The position numbers and the translations under genes were made by a program. This document shows positions 23,500 to 31,881 of a stretch of DNA of 40,166 bases, piece after piece. This DNA comes from Actinomycetes bacterium (GTDB lineage: Bacteria > Actinomycetota > Actinomycetes > S36-B12 > CAIYMF01). Where the stretch lies: NCBI GenBank assembly GCA_029781935.1, contig JAKOVT010000237.1, forward strand, positions 1 through 40,166. The letters are read 5' to 3'. The notes beneath the pieces were generated by a model. It was not told the DNA's origin and ran no database searches. It was given only the letters and a program-made list of their open reading frames with translations. Positions within the stretch are counted from its first letter, which is position 1. Every line of letters starts with the position of its first letter.

Positions 23500-24615
23500 A
23501 TGTTCCCCCACGTCCGCGTCGGTGGATCCGCGCACGAGCGCGGTCGGCAGTACGGCGAGCAGGCGGCACCCCGTGTCCATCGCAGCATCGAGGCGTACGC
23601 CGGTGTCTTCGCCCACTACGCCCAATGGGACTGGTCGCGCGTGACGACCGAGGCTCGCAGGTTCGTCCCCGCCGTCGAGGATTTCGGGCCGGCCTACCTC
23701 GAGGAGATCCGCGGCGTCGCCGACGGCGCAGGCGTTGACTTCCTCGACGTCATGGCGATCAACGTCCGCACCGAGGTGATGTACGCCGCGAAGGCGCGCA
23801 ACGCCGCGGCGATGCTGCCGCGCACGCTGGAGTGCACGTCGTTCGCCGCGGTGCCCGACGATGGTCGGGCCGTGCTCGTCGGTCAGAACTGGGACTGGAA
23901 GACCCATGCCTTCCAGACAGCGGTGATCCTCGAGTGCGAGCCGGACGACGGCCCGCGGTTCGTCACGGCCGTCGAGGCGGGGCTGCTCGCGAAGACGGGC
24001 CTGAACGAGCACGGTGTCGGCATCGCCACCAACGCGCTCGCCAGCGACCGCGATCTCGGCGAGCCCGGCGTCCCCTACCACGTCCTCCTGCGGGCGCTGC
24101 TGGCCGCAGAGACGCCCACCGCAGCGCTCGCCTCCCTGCAGCGGTCGTTCCGTTCGTCGTCGGCGCATTACCTCGTGGCGCACCGCGACCATCTCGCGCT
24201 CAGTGTCGAGGCTGTCCCCGGGACGTTCGTCGACCTGCACCTCGCCCAGCCCGACGACCGCGGGATCCTGCTCCACGGCAACCACTTCACGCATCCGCGG
24301 ATGGCCGACGTCGACGTCAGCCTGTGGCTCATGCCCGACTCGGTCTTCCGGCTGCAACGAGCACGACGCTGGGTCGACGCCCACGACCCGTACGACCCCC
24401 GCACCTACGAGGCGCTGTTCGCCGACCACGCGGGGCACCCGCTGGGGGTGTGCTGCCATCCCGACGAGTCGGCGGTGGCTGCCGAGCAGGACTCCACGGT
24501 CCTGTCCGTGGTGATGGACCTCGACGCTCTGACGCTGTGCATCGCCGACGGCCGGCCGTGCGAGGTGCCGTTCCGGCACCTGGACTACGCGGACTTCCTG
24601 GGCGGTGCACGATGA
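23500..24615 (+). CDS. C45-family Ntn acyltransferase/amidase (isopenicillin-N acyltransferase-like)
   Basis: A 371-residue peptidase-C45-type protein. It begins FPHVRVGGSAHERGRQYGEQ, typical for the family; the likely autocatalytic Cys112 lies in LECTSFAAV and is followed by GQNWDWKTH and TKTGLNEHGVGIATNAL-like blocks (AKTGLNEHGVGIATNALAS). Self-cleavage before Cys112 would create the nucleophile. Relatives transfer or hydrolyse N-acyl groups. In this operon it could remove an acyl or carbamoyl group from an opened ring, which is inference. The ATG at 23500 is preferred because GGAG lies 6 nt upstream; an in-frame ATG at 23488 has no such site. Confidence 0.88.
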   Translation: MFPHVRVGGSAHERGRQYGEQAAPRVHRSIEAYAGVFAHYAQWDWSRVTTEARRFVPAVEDFGPAYLEEIRGVADGAGVDFLDVMAINVRTEVMYAAKARNAAAMLPRTLECTSFAAVPDDGRAVLVGQNWDWKTHAFQTAVILECEPDDGPRFVTAVEAGLLAKTGLNEHGVGIATNALASDRDLGEPGVPYHVLLRALLAAETPTAALASLQRSFRSSSAHYLVAHRDHLALSVEAVPGTFVDLHLAQPDDRGILLHGNHFTHPRMADVDVSLWLMPDSVFRLQRARRWVDAHDPYDPRTYEALFADHAGHPLGVCCHPDESAVAAEQDSTVLSVVMDLDALTLCIADGRPCEVPFRHLDYADFLGGAR

Positions 24616-25634
24616 GCGGGATCCGGCTCGGGTACGGACTGGTCACCTGCCAGCGACACCCCGACCACGACGAGGGCTGGACGCCGCTGTACGCCGAGGC
24701 GCTCCGGCTCGCGGAGCGGTCCGAGTCTCTCGGCCTGGACTCGGTGTGGGTCAGCGAGCACCACTTCGTCGACGACGGGCACCTGCCCTCGCTGCTCGTC
24801 CTGCTCGGCGCGATGGCGGCGCGCACGAACCGCATCGAGCTGGGTACCGCGCTGCTGCTGGCGCCGCTGCACGAGTCCCTGAGGGTGCTCGAGGACGCCG
24901 CGGTCGTCGACCAGCTCAGCGTCGGGCGCCTGGTCCTCGGGCTGGGCCTCGGCTGGCGCGACGAGGAGTTCGAGGCGCTCGGCGTACCGGTCGGCGAGCG
25001 CGTCCGCCGGACCCGCGAGCTCGTCGAGCTGGCGCGAACGGCGTGGGGCGGCGAACCAGTCGTCGTACGGGACGGCATCGCGGAGCCGTGGGTGACCCCG
25101 ACCCCCAACCGGCCCGGCGGGCCGCCGCTGTGGATCGGGGCGCTGGCCGAGCCGGCGATCCGCCGAGCCGGCCGCATCGCCGACGGCTTCATCGCCTGCG
25201 AGGTCACCCCGGAGGAGCTCGCGGTGCAGGTGGGCTGGGCACGGGAGGAGCGGGCACGGCACGGCGTCGAGGCGCCGCTGACCGTCGCCCTGCACCTGCC
25301 CACGCTCGTGGGGCCCGAGGGCGTCTCCTTCGCCGACGCCGCCGACCATCTGCGCTACGCCGACTGGAAGTACGGCGACATGGCGGAGGCTCGCACGATG
25401 TCCGGACCGCTCAGGCACCTCGAAGCGGTCGATGAGGACTACCTCGCGCGGCTGGAGCGCACGACGATCATCGGGACCCCGCGCCAGGCGGCCGACCGGA
25501 TCCGCGAATACGCGCATGCGGCCGGCGGCTCGCTGCACATGATCGCGCGCTCCTACCTGCCGAGCCTGGCTCCGGCCGAGCGCGCCGCAGCGCTCGATGC
25601 ACTCGCCGAGGTTCGCCGGCTGCTGGCGGACTGA
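24612..25634 (+). CDS. Luciferase-like (LLM class) flavin-dependent oxidoreductase
   Basis: A 340-residue TIM-barrel flavoprotein of the bacterial luciferase family. Visible are DSVWVSEHHFVDDGHLPSLL, the TNRIELGTALLLAPLHESLR block, DQLSVGRLVLGLGLGWRDEE, and GTPRQAADRIREYAHA near the C-terminus. It uses FMN or F420; which one cannot be told here. Family members oxidise alkanes, sulfonates, pyrimidine rings (RutA) and cyclic compounds. ATG at an ATGA overlap. It is the last gene of the operon, so the pathway seems to combine hydrolytic and oxygenase steps. Confidence 0.92.
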   Translation: MSGIRLGYGLVTCQRHPDHDEGWTPLYAEALRLAERSESLGLDSVWVSEHHFVDDGHLPSLLVLLGAMAARTNRIELGTALLLAPLHESLRVLEDAAVVDQLSVGRLVLGLGLGWRDEEFEALGVPVGERVRRTRELVELARTAWGGEPVVVRDGIAEPWVTPTPNRPGGPPLWIGALAEPAIRRAGRIADGFIACEVTPEELAVQVGWAREERARHGVEAPLTVALHLPTLVGPEGVSFADAADHLRYADWKYGDMAEARTMSGPLRHLEAVDEDYLARLERTTIIGTPRQAADRIREYAHAAGGSLHMIARSYLPSLAPAERAAALDALAEVRRLLAD

Positions 25635-25635
25635 C

Positions 25636-25655
25636 CTCGACGCGGCGACGTCGAG
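25636..25655. terminator. Short hairpin between convergent genes
   Basis: CTCGACG (25636-25642) and CGTCGAG (25649-25655) with a 6-nt loop, in the 29-bp gap between the oxidoreductase and der stops. It is a weak terminator candidate for both directions. Confidence 0.35.
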
Positions 25656-25663
25656 CGAATCGC

Positions 25664-27235
25664 CTACCGGCGCGGGCGCTTGGTGCGCACGCGCAGCTGG
25701 ATACGGATCGGCGTACCGGTGAAGCCGAACTCCTCGCGGAGCCGGCGCTCGATGAAGCGTCGGTAGCCGGCCTCGAGGAAGCCCGACGTGAAGAGCACGA
25801 ACGTGGGCGGGCGCGTGGTGGCCTGCGTGCCGAAGAGGATGCGCGGCTGCTTGCCGCCGCGGACCGGGTGCGGGTGCGAGGCGACCAGCGAGGCGAGGAA
25901 CGCGTTGAGCTTCGACGTCGGGACGCGGGTCTCCCAGCCGTCGAGTGCCGCCTCGAGCGCCGGCACCAGCTTGTCGGTGTGCCGACCGGTGCGGGCGCTG
26001 AGGTTCACGCGCGGAGCCCACGACACCTGGTGGAGGTCGCGCTCGATCTCGCGCTCGAGGTAGCGGCGCCGCTCGTCGTCCATGAGATCCCACTTGTTCA
26101 ACGCCAGGACGAGAGCGCGCCCCGATTCGACCACCATCGACAGGATGCGGGTGTCCTGCTCGGCCAACGGTTCCTGTGCCTCGAGGAGCACGACGGCGAC
26201 CTCGGCCTTGTCGAGGGCGTTCTTGGTCCGCAAGGACGCGTAGTACTCGTGACCGCTCGCCTCGTTCACGCGCCGACGGATGCCTGCGGTGTCGACGAAA
26301 CGCCATGTGGTGCCGGCGATCTCGACGAGCTCGTCGACGGGGTCGACGGTCGTGCCGGCCACCGAGTCGACGACGACGCGCTCCTCCCCCGCGAGCTTGT
26401 TGAGCAGGCTCGACTTGCCGACGTTGGGCTTGCCGAGCAGCGCGACCCTGCGCGGACCGCGAGGCTGCGCCGTGCGGCTGCCCTCGTCCGGCAGCGCCGC
26501 CACCACGGCGTCGAGCAGCTCGCCGAACCCGCGACCGTGCAGCGACGAGACGCCGTAGGGCTCGCCGAGCCCGAGCGACCACAGCATGGCGGCGTCGGCG
26601 TCGCCCCGGCTGTCGTCGACCTTGTTGGCGACGAGCACGACCGGCTTCTTCGTTCTGCGCAGCAGCTTCACGACGTCCTCGTCCGCGTCGGTGGCGCCGA
26701 CGGTGGCGTCGAGGACGAACAGGATGACGTCGGCCTCGAACATCGCGCGCTCGGCCTGTGCGGCGACCTGGGCGGCCATGCCCTTCGCCTCGCGCTCCCA
26801 GCCGCCGGTGTCGACCATGAGGAAGCGGCGCCCCGCCCAGTCGCCCTCGTAGGTGACGCGGTCGCGCGTGACGCCGGGGACGTCCTCGACCACGGCCTCG
26901 CGGCGTCCGAGCACGCGGTTGACGAGCGTGGACTTGCCCACGTTGGGCCGCCCGACGATCGCCACGACCGGGAGCAGCTCGTCGTCCTCGTCGTCGAACA
27001 CGGCGAGGTCCTCGACGTCGAAACCGAACGCGGCGAGCGTGGCTGGGTCGAGCTCCTCGTCCTCGCCGAGGTCGCCGAGGTCGGGACCGGTCTCGTCGTC
27101 GTCGAGGTCGTCGACCTCGACCACCTCGTCGTCGTCCCAGGCGCTGGCGTCGGCGTCGTAGCCGTCCCCGTCGTCGAGCGGGTCGACGAGCGCGGGATCG
27201 AGACCGTCGGTGCGGTCGGGGTCGTGGCTGCTCAC
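25664..27235 (-). CDS. der: Ribosome-assembly GTPase Der (EngA)
   Basis: A 523-residue GTPase with two tandem G domains, essential for 50S maturation. The first has GRPNVGKST (94-102), [13 protein letters not shown] and NKVD; the second [24 protein letters not shown] and NKWD. The C-terminal KH-like domain ends [19 protein letters not shown]. An 88-residue acidic N-terminal extension ([15 protein letters not shown]) precedes the first domain; it is common in actinobacteria and absent in E. coli. The GTG start at 27235 opens directly after the 145-bp gap following cmk. Last gene of the core operon. Confidence 0.95.
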   Translation of the reverse strand: MSSHDPDRTDGLDPALVDPLDDGDGYDADASAWDDDEVVEVDDLDDDETGPDLGDLGEDEELDPATLAAFGFDVEDLAVFDDEDDELLPVVAIVGRPNVGKSTLVNRVLGRREAVVEDVPGVTRDRVTYEGDWAGRRFLMVDTGGWEREAKGMAAQVAAQAERAMFEADVILFVLDATVGATDADEDVVKLLRRTKKPVVLVANKVDDSRGDADAAMLWSLGLGEPYGVSSLHGRGFGELLDAVVAALPDEGSRTAQPRGPRRVALLGKPNVGKSSLLNKLAGEERVVVDSVAGTTVDPVDELVEIAGTTWRFVDTAGIRRRVNEASGHEYYASLRTKNALDKAEVAVVLLEAQEPLAEQDTRILSMVVESGRALVLALNKWDLMDDERRRYLEREIERDLHQVSWAPRVNLSARTGRHTDKLVPALEAALDGWETRVPTSKLNAFLASLVASHPHPVRGGKQPRILFGTQATTRPPTFVLFTSGFLEAGYRRFIERRLREEFGFTGTPIRIQLRVRTKRPRR

Positions 27236-27380
27236 GCGTGGCTCCGGGTCGCAGGGCCGGGCACCGTGGTCGGCGGTCCGGGTCGGGTGGTGCGCGGGCG
27301 CCTGGGGGCGACCCGCAGGTCCGATGGTGCCAGCGCGCGAGCCTGCGCGCGTCGCGCTCGAGCGCCGGAGGTGGCGGGCC

Positions 27381-28094
27381 TCACGCGCCGACCCGGTCGC
27401 GGACGAGCGCCACGACCGCGTCGATCACCTCGGCGAGCCCGAGGTGGGTCGCGTCGACGACGACCGCGTCGTCGGCCTGCGTGGTGGGCGACGCGGCGCG
27501 GCTGGCGTCCGCCTGGTCGCGCCGCGCGAGGTCCTCCGCCACGGAGGCGATGTCACCGGGTCCGTGGACGTGCGACAGCCTGCCCGCGGCGGCGTCCTCC
27601 GCGGCCCGACGGGCGGCACGGACGGCGGGGTCGGCGACCAACCACACCTTGAGGTCGGCGTCGGGCAGCACCACCGAGCCGATGTCGCGGCCCTCGACGA
27701 CGATCCCCTTCCCCTCCGCCTGCGCCTCGCGGACGGCGCGGCGCTGCCGCTCCACCAGCACGGAGCGGGCACCGGGCACCGCGGCCACCGCCGAGACGGC
27801 CGACGTGACCGCCTCCTCGCGCACCGCGCGGGAGACGTCGAGGCCGTCGACGCTGATCTGGGACTCGTCCGGGTCGGTGGAGAACGACAGCTCGACGCGT
27901 TCGGCGGTGGCCCCCACCGCGGCGGGGTCGGCCGGGTCGACGCCGTCGCGGAGCACGGCCCAGGTGATCGCGCGGTACATCGCACCGGTGTCCAGATAGC
28001 GCAGCCCGAGCGCCCGCGCGACACCGCGCGAGACGCTGGACTTGCCCGAGCCCGAGGGCCCGTCGACGGCGACGACGGCACGCACGGCGGTCAC
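27381..28094 (-). CDS. cmk: (d)CMP kinase
   Basis: A 237-residue cytidylate kinase that converts CMP and dCMP to their diphosphates. P-loop [13 protein letters not shown] lies at about 9-21, [10 protein letters not shown] binds the nucleotide, and the catalytic region [20 protein letters not shown] and the lid [10 protein letters not shown] follow. The GTG at 28094 is chosen for AGAGG about 8 nt upstream; the open frame extends to 28259 but that part is not conserved. It is usually next to der in actinobacteria, as here. The 259-bp region upstream (28095-28353) holds two TGTCGA-type motifs and no gene. Confidence 0.93.
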   Translation of the reverse strand: MTAVRAVVAVDGPSGSGKSSVSRGVARALGLRYLDTGAMYRAITWAVLRDGVDPADPAAVGATAERVELSFSTDPDESQISVDGLDVSRAVREEAVTSAVSAVAAVPGARSVLVERQRRAVREAQAEGKGIVVEGRDIGSVVLPDADLKVWLVADPAVRAARRAAEDAAAGRLSHVHGPGDIASVAEDLARRDQADASRAASPTTQADDAVVVDATHLGLAEVIDAVVALVRDRVGA

Positions 28095-28202
28095 GGAGTT
28101 CCTCTCGTCCGGGGTCCCGACGACCTTATCGTCAGCAGCGGCCCGAGCCCGCCACCCTGCGTCCACGCAGGTCAGCGGTGGTGTCGGGATCGAGAAACCG
28201 GC

Positions 28203-28255
28203 TTGTCGACAATATCGCCCAGGTCGTCGGCCCGGTGATGGATGTCGATACAGCG
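28203..28255. promoter_or_regulatory. Palindromic TTGTCGACAA and TGTCGATACAGCG motifs
   Basis: TTGTCGACAA at 28203-28212 and TGTCGATACAGCG at 28243-28255 lie between tyrA and cmk. The 13-mer recurs exactly at 30289-30301 in the other large intergenic region of this operon, together with TTGTCGACAT (30190-30199) and GTCGACAAA (30230-30238). Meaning unknown. Confidence 0.3.
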
Positions 28256-28353
28256 ACACACCGATTCAGCGGTGCGACGCCTCGGGCGCCACGCCGACTC
28301 CGGCCTGCGGCGCAGGGCCGCGACCCGTCGGGCGCCCCGCCCGGACGCGTCGG

Positions 28354-29421
28354 CTAGTCGCGCACCTCGTACCCGGCCGCGCGCAGCCCAGTGGCGAGGA
28401 CGCCGGCCCGCTCGGGGCGCACCTCGAGCTCGACGATGCCCGTCGGCCGTCCCTGGGCGTGGTCGATGCGGACGTCCTCCAGGTTGACCCCGGTCTCCCC
28501 CACGGCCGCGAACAGCCGGCCGAGCTCCCCCGGACGGTCGGCGATCACCACGGGCACCGCGGCGTAGGCGACCGGCTGGCTGCCGTGCTTGCCCGGCACG
28601 TGGCGCGCGCCCGCCACCCCGGCCGCGAGGGCCGCCCGGACCTCGTCGGCCCGGCCCTCGCGCAGACCGTCCCGGATCGCGGTGAGCCGTTCGAGCAGCC
28701 CGTCGAGGGCATCGGCCACCGGACCGGCGTTGCTGGTGAGGATCTCGGTCCACAGCTCGGGGTCGCTGCTCGCCAACCGGGTGACGTCGCGGAGCCCCTG
28801 GCCCGACAGCCGGACGTCGGCCTCGTCGAGGGGCGCCAGGCCAGCCGCCACGAGCGAGGACACGACCTGCGGGGTGTGCGAGGTGAGGGCCACCGCCCGG
28901 TCGTGAGCCTCGGGCGTGGTGCGGACCACGAGCGCACCGAGGCTGGCGGCCATCGCGGCGACCTGCGCCGTGCGTGCCGGATCGGTGCGCTCGGACGGTG
29001 TCAGCGCCCAGACCCGGTCGGCGAACAGATCGGCTCGGGCGGCTCCGGCCCCGGAGATCTCGCGTCCGGCCAGCGGATGCCCGGGGACGAACCGGGAGAT
29101 ATCGGACCCTACGCCTTCAACGTCCAGTAGAAGGTGAGACTTCGTACTGGCTACGTCGCTCACGGTCGACGTGAGGTATGTATCGAGCGCCTCCGAGATG
29201 ACCGCTGCTGCTGACGCCGGTGGGACGGCCACGATCACGAGCTCAGGGTCGTCCGTCGGGACCCCCGACTCCCCTGCTCCGCGGCTGCGGGCCAGCTCCT
29301 CCGCATCGGGGTCCGCGTCCTGCAGCCATACCCGGGTGCCCCGCCGACGCAGACCCAGACCGATCGAGGCTCCGATGAGGCCCGACCCGATGACGAGGAC
29401 CGACTGCGGGACGCCGCTCAT
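28354..29421 (-). CDS. tyrA: Prephenate dehydrogenase with C-terminal ACT domain
   Basis: A 355-residue NAD(P)-dependent enzyme that makes 4-hydroxyphenylpyruvate for tyrosine. The Rossmann motif VIGSGLIGASIGLGL lies at the N-terminus, then DVASTKSHLL, FVPGHPLAGRE and LTSHTPQVVSS. The C-terminal part (about residue 280 on) reads VPVVIADRPGELGRLFAAVGE and NLEDVRIDHAQGRPTGIVEL, an ACT domain, probably for tyrosine feedback inhibition. ATG overlaps the aroH stop (ATGA), so chorismate mutase and prephenate dehydrogenase are coupled. Full length. Confidence 0.94.
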   Translation of the reverse strand: MSGVPQSVLVIGSGLIGASIGLGLRRRGTRVWLQDADPDAEELARSRGAGESGVPTDDPELVIVAVPPASAAAVISEALDTYLTSTVSDVASTKSHLLLDVEGVGSDISRFVPGHPLAGREISGAGAARADLFADRVWALTPSERTDPARTAQVAAMAASLGALVVRTTPEAHDRAVALTSHTPQVVSSLVAAGLAPLDEADVRLSGQGLRDVTRLASSDPELWTEILTSNAGPVADALDGLLERLTAIRDGLREGRADEVRAALAAGVAGARHVPGKHGSQPVAYAAVPVVIADRPGELGRLFAAVGETGVNLEDVRIDHAQGRPTGIVELEVRPERAGVLATGLRAAGYEVRD

Positions 29422-29780
29422 TGAGCGAGGTCCTGGCGCAGCACCTCGGCCCCGCGGAGGTAGACGTGCACCATCTCGGCGCGCTGTCTGGTCGTCTCCA
29501 CGTGCGCCATCACCCGCACCACCCGGGTCAGCGCGCCGGCGACGTCGATCTCCTGGGCGCAGATGAGCGGCACGTCGCCGAGCCCCAGCCCCCGCGCCGC
29601 CGCGGCCGGGAACATGCTCACCAGATCCGGGGTGGCCGTGAACAGCGCCGAGATGAGATCGGCCCGGTCCACGTCGTTGCGCTCGAGCATGGCCGTGACC
29701 AGCTCGACGACCGCCTCGGACATCTCGACCGGGTCGTCGGCCGTCAGGCGGGTCGCCCCCCGGATCGCTCGTACCGCCAC
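29418..29780 (-). CDS. aroH: Chorismate mutase, AroH class
   Basis: A 120-residue monofunctional chorismate mutase of the AroH (trimeric, pseudo-alpha/beta barrel) class. It opens VAVRAIRGATRLTADDPVEM with active-site arginines, followed by ERNDVDRADLISALFTATPD and FPAAAARGLG, then the end AHVETTRQRAEMVHVYLRGA. It converts chorismate to prephenate, the substrate of the next gene. The GTG at 29780 is preferred because GGGAG lies 7 nt upstream; an in-frame GTG at 29804 has no such site and lies in the repeats. The leader upstream is unusual (see leader peptide and repeats). Confidence 0.92.
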   Translation of the reverse strand: MAVRAIRGATRLTADDPVEMSEAVVELVTAMLERNDVDRADLISALFTATPDLVSMFPAAAARGLGLGDVPLICAQEIDVAGALTRVVRVMAHVETTRQRAEMVHVYLRGAEVLRQDLAQ

Positions 29781-29795
29781 CTGCGGGCTCCCTTC

Positions 29796-29843
29796 ACCGT
29801 CCACGCCGGGCGCCGTCCAGGTCGGGCACCGTTCACGTCGGGC
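29796..29843. repeat. Three tandem 16-bp repeats in the aroH 5' leader
   Basis: Units at 29796-29811, 29812-29827 and 29828-29843, each of the form RCCGTYCASGYCGGGC. They end 16 nt upstream of the aroH start codon. They could form alternative RNA pairings near the ribosome-binding site or be simple repeat expansion. Confidence 0.7.
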
Positions 29844-29850
29844 CCCACCC

Positions 29851-29960
29851 TAGCGACAGCGCGATGTCTCGCCCTACCGACTCACCGATGTGTCGCGACG
29901 TAGCGATACCGCTCCATCGTCACCTCGTTTTATCGCTATATGGTGATAGCGATGTAGCGA
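29851..29960. promoter_or_regulatory. Cluster of TAGCGA motifs with an 8-bp inverted repeat
   Basis: TAGCGA occurs at 29851, 29901 (TAGCGATA), 29946-29953 (ATAGCGAT) and 29955, and in reverse at 29932-29939 (ATCGCTAT). The last two opposed copies form a perfect inverted repeat with a 6-bp spacer. The stretch is AT-richer than its surroundings. It is probably the operator/promoter area of aroH-tyrA. The rest of 29961-30327 shows no gene. Confidence 0.4.
29882..29917 (-). CDS. Possible leader peptide MERYRYVATHR upstream of aroH-tyrA
   Basis: An 11-codon frame with ATG at 29917, GAGGTG just upstream and a TGA at 29884-29882. Two of the 11 residues are tyrosine, the end product of the pathway encoded downstream, and its stop lies about 100 nt before aroH. 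This would suit attenuation by ribosome stalling, but no clear terminator/antiterminator pair is visible; imperfect stems occur around 29850-29875. Many short ORFs arise by chance, so it is only a candidate. Confidence 0.25.
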   Translation of the reverse strand: MERYRYVATHR

Positions 29961-30327
29961 ATTCACGTCTTGACGTCTCATCACCTCATCGCTCCCCCGA
30001 CCTGCCGACAGACCGCGGGACCCGCACGCCACAGCCCCTCCCCGAGACGAGCTGGCCGGCGCTCGAGGATGACTGAGAGCGCGACGACTGTCCGCCGGAG
30101 CTCGACGCCCTACCCAGCGCGCGGCCCAGGACGCTGACCTGCGGCAACGGTAGGCGAGCTGCCGAGGGATCGATGCACCGGTTCACGATTTGTCGACATG
30201 GGCCGCCCGCGCCGTTAGTCACGGTCGGAGTCGACAAAGAGATAGAACGGCGCGTGCCGGTCAGCACCGTGTCATCGAGAAGAGGTTTTGTCGATACAGC
30301 GTCACGTCGAGGAAGATCTTCGATCGG

Positions 30328-31089
30328 TCAGAGCCCGACGGCGGCGTAGAGCTCCCCGACCTCCTGGATCGAGAGCGTCCGGACCTTCCCGGACCGCAGG
30401 TCGCCGAGGCCGATCGGTCCGACCTTGACGCGGACCAGGCCCTCGACCGGGTGGCCCACCGCGGCGAGCAACCGGCGCACGACGTGCTTGCGACCCTCGT
30501 GCAGGACCACCTCGACCAGCGCTCGGCCCGGCGCCGAGGTGACGACCTTGAACCGGTCCACCCGCACGATGCCGTCCTCGAGCTCCACCCCGTCGCGGAG
30601 CCGGCGGCCGAGGTCGCGCGGGATGGTCCCCCGCACCTGGGCCAGGTAGGTCTTGGTCACCCCGTGGGAGGGGTGCGCCAGCCGCTGCGCCAGCTCGCCG
30701 TCGTTGGTGAGCAGGAGCAGGCCCTCGGTGTCGGCGTCGAGGCGGCCCACATGGAACAGCCGCTCCTTGCGCCCCCGGAGGTAGTCCCCCACGCAGGGCC
30801 GGCCCCTCTCGTCGCTCATGGTGGAGTGGACGCCGCGCGGCTTGTTCAGGGCCAGCACGACGTGCCCCGGCGCGGTCGGGATCCGCATGCCGTCGACCTT
30901 GATCACCGAGCGCTGGGGGTCGACGCGCATCCCCTGCTCGAGGACGACCTGGCCGTCGACCTCGACCCGGCCCTCGTCGATCAGCTGCTCGCAGGCGCGG
31001 CGGCTGCCGATGCCCGCCGCGGCGAGCACCTTCTGCAGGCGGATCTCGGTGTCGGTTCCGGTGTTCCGGTCGTTCCCGTCGGAAACCAT
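30328..31089 (-). CDS. rluB: 23S rRNA pseudouridine synthase RluB
   Basis: A 253-residue pseudouridine synthase. The N-terminal S4 RNA-binding domain reads LQKVLAAAGIGSRRACEQLI, followed by VLALNKPRGVHST, the catalytic block GRLDADTEGLLLLTNDGELA with its Asp, and the closing HEGRKHVVRRLLAAVGHPVE. It modifies helix 89 or 35-type positions of 23S rRNA in RluB/E relatives; the exact uridine cannot be told. Start ATG 31089, 9 nt after the scpB stop, with a weak ribosome-binding site. This gene follows scpB in most actinobacteria. Confidence 0.94.
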   Translation of the reverse strand: MVSDGNDRNTGTDTEIRLQKVLAAAGIGSRRACEQLIDEGRVEVDGQVVLEQGMRVDPQRSVIKVDGMRIPTAPGHVVLALNKPRGVHSTMSDERGRPCVGDYLRGRKERLFHVGRLDADTEGLLLLTNDGELAQRLAHPSHGVTKTYLAQVRGTIPRDLGRRLRDGVELEDGIVRVDRFKVVTSAPGRALVEVVLHEGRKHVVRRLLAAVGHPVEGLVRVKVGPIGLGDLRSGKVRTLSIQEVGELYAAVGL

Positions 31090-31098
31090 CAGGTTGTC

Positions 31099-31881
31099 TC
31101 AATCTCCACTTGAGGTATTGCCGATGAATTCATCGAGCAACTCGATGTCAGGTAGATAATCCGCTACGGGGGGAAGTTCCTCGAGGCTGCGGATCCCCAG
31201 GCGCTCCAGGAACAGCTCCGTGGTCCGGTACAGGATCGCTCCGCTGTGCTCCTCGTGCCCCGTCTCGGCGATCAGGCCGCGGCTGGTGAGGGTGCGCATG
31301 ACGCCGTCGACGTTGACGCCGCGCACGGCGGAGATGCGCGCCCGCGTCACCGGCTGCCGGTAGGCGACCACCGCGAGGGTCTCCAGGGCGGCCTGCGTCA
31401 GGCGCGCCTGCTGGCCGTCGCGGACGTAGCGCTCCACCACCTCGGCGCAGTCGGGTCGGGTGTAGAACCGCCAGCCGCCGGCGACCTCGCGGAGGTCGAA
31501 ACCCCTGCCGGCAGAGGCGTAGTCAGCCGCCAGCGCCTCGAGCCGGCCGGCCACCTCCCCCGCGGGACGACGCACCAGCGAGGCCAGCGTCGCGACATCG
31601 ACAGGCTGGTCGGTGACCAGCAGGACGGCCTCGAGCGCGGCATCGAGCGTGGGCGCCCCGAGGGAGGGCTCCGCCTCGTCGTCGAGGTCGGTCCCGTCGG
31701 GCTCCTGCCCCGCGTCGGGCGCCGCTGTCGGCGCCCCTGCGGCGCTCTGGGCAGCGGCCGGGGACTCCGCCGGTCCGGCGTCCGCCGCGACCGCCACAAC
31801 GGCGTCAGAGGCCCCCTGCGGCGCCTCGGTGCCGTCCGCCGGACTGTCCGGGCTGTCCGGGCTCTCGGATTCGTCGCTCAC
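31099..31881 (-). CDS. scpB: Segregation and condensation protein ScpB
   Basis: A 260-residue ScpB, which dimerises as winged helices and binds ScpA and SMC in the condensin complex. The first 80 or so residues are a low-complexity Ala/Asp/Pro tail. The folded part begins LDAALEAVLLVTDQPVDVAT and includes TQAALETLAVVAYRQPVTRA, ISAVRGVNVDGVMRTL and GLIAETG. GTG start at a GTGA overlap with scpA, so the two are co-translated. Length is somewhat above the usual because of the N-terminal tail. Confidence 0.95.
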   Translation of the reverse strand: MSDESESPDSPDSPADGTEAPQGASDAVVAVAADAGPAESPAAAQSAAGAPTAAPDAGQEPDGTDLDDEAEPSLGAPTLDAALEAVLLVTDQPVDVATLASLVRRPAGEVAGRLEALAADYASAGRGFDLREVAGGWRFYTRPDCAEVVERYVRDGQQARLTQAALETLAVVAYRQPVTRARISAVRGVNVDGVMRTLTSRGLIAETGHEEHSGAILYRTTELFLERLGIRSLEELPPVADYLPDIELLDEFIGNTSSGD

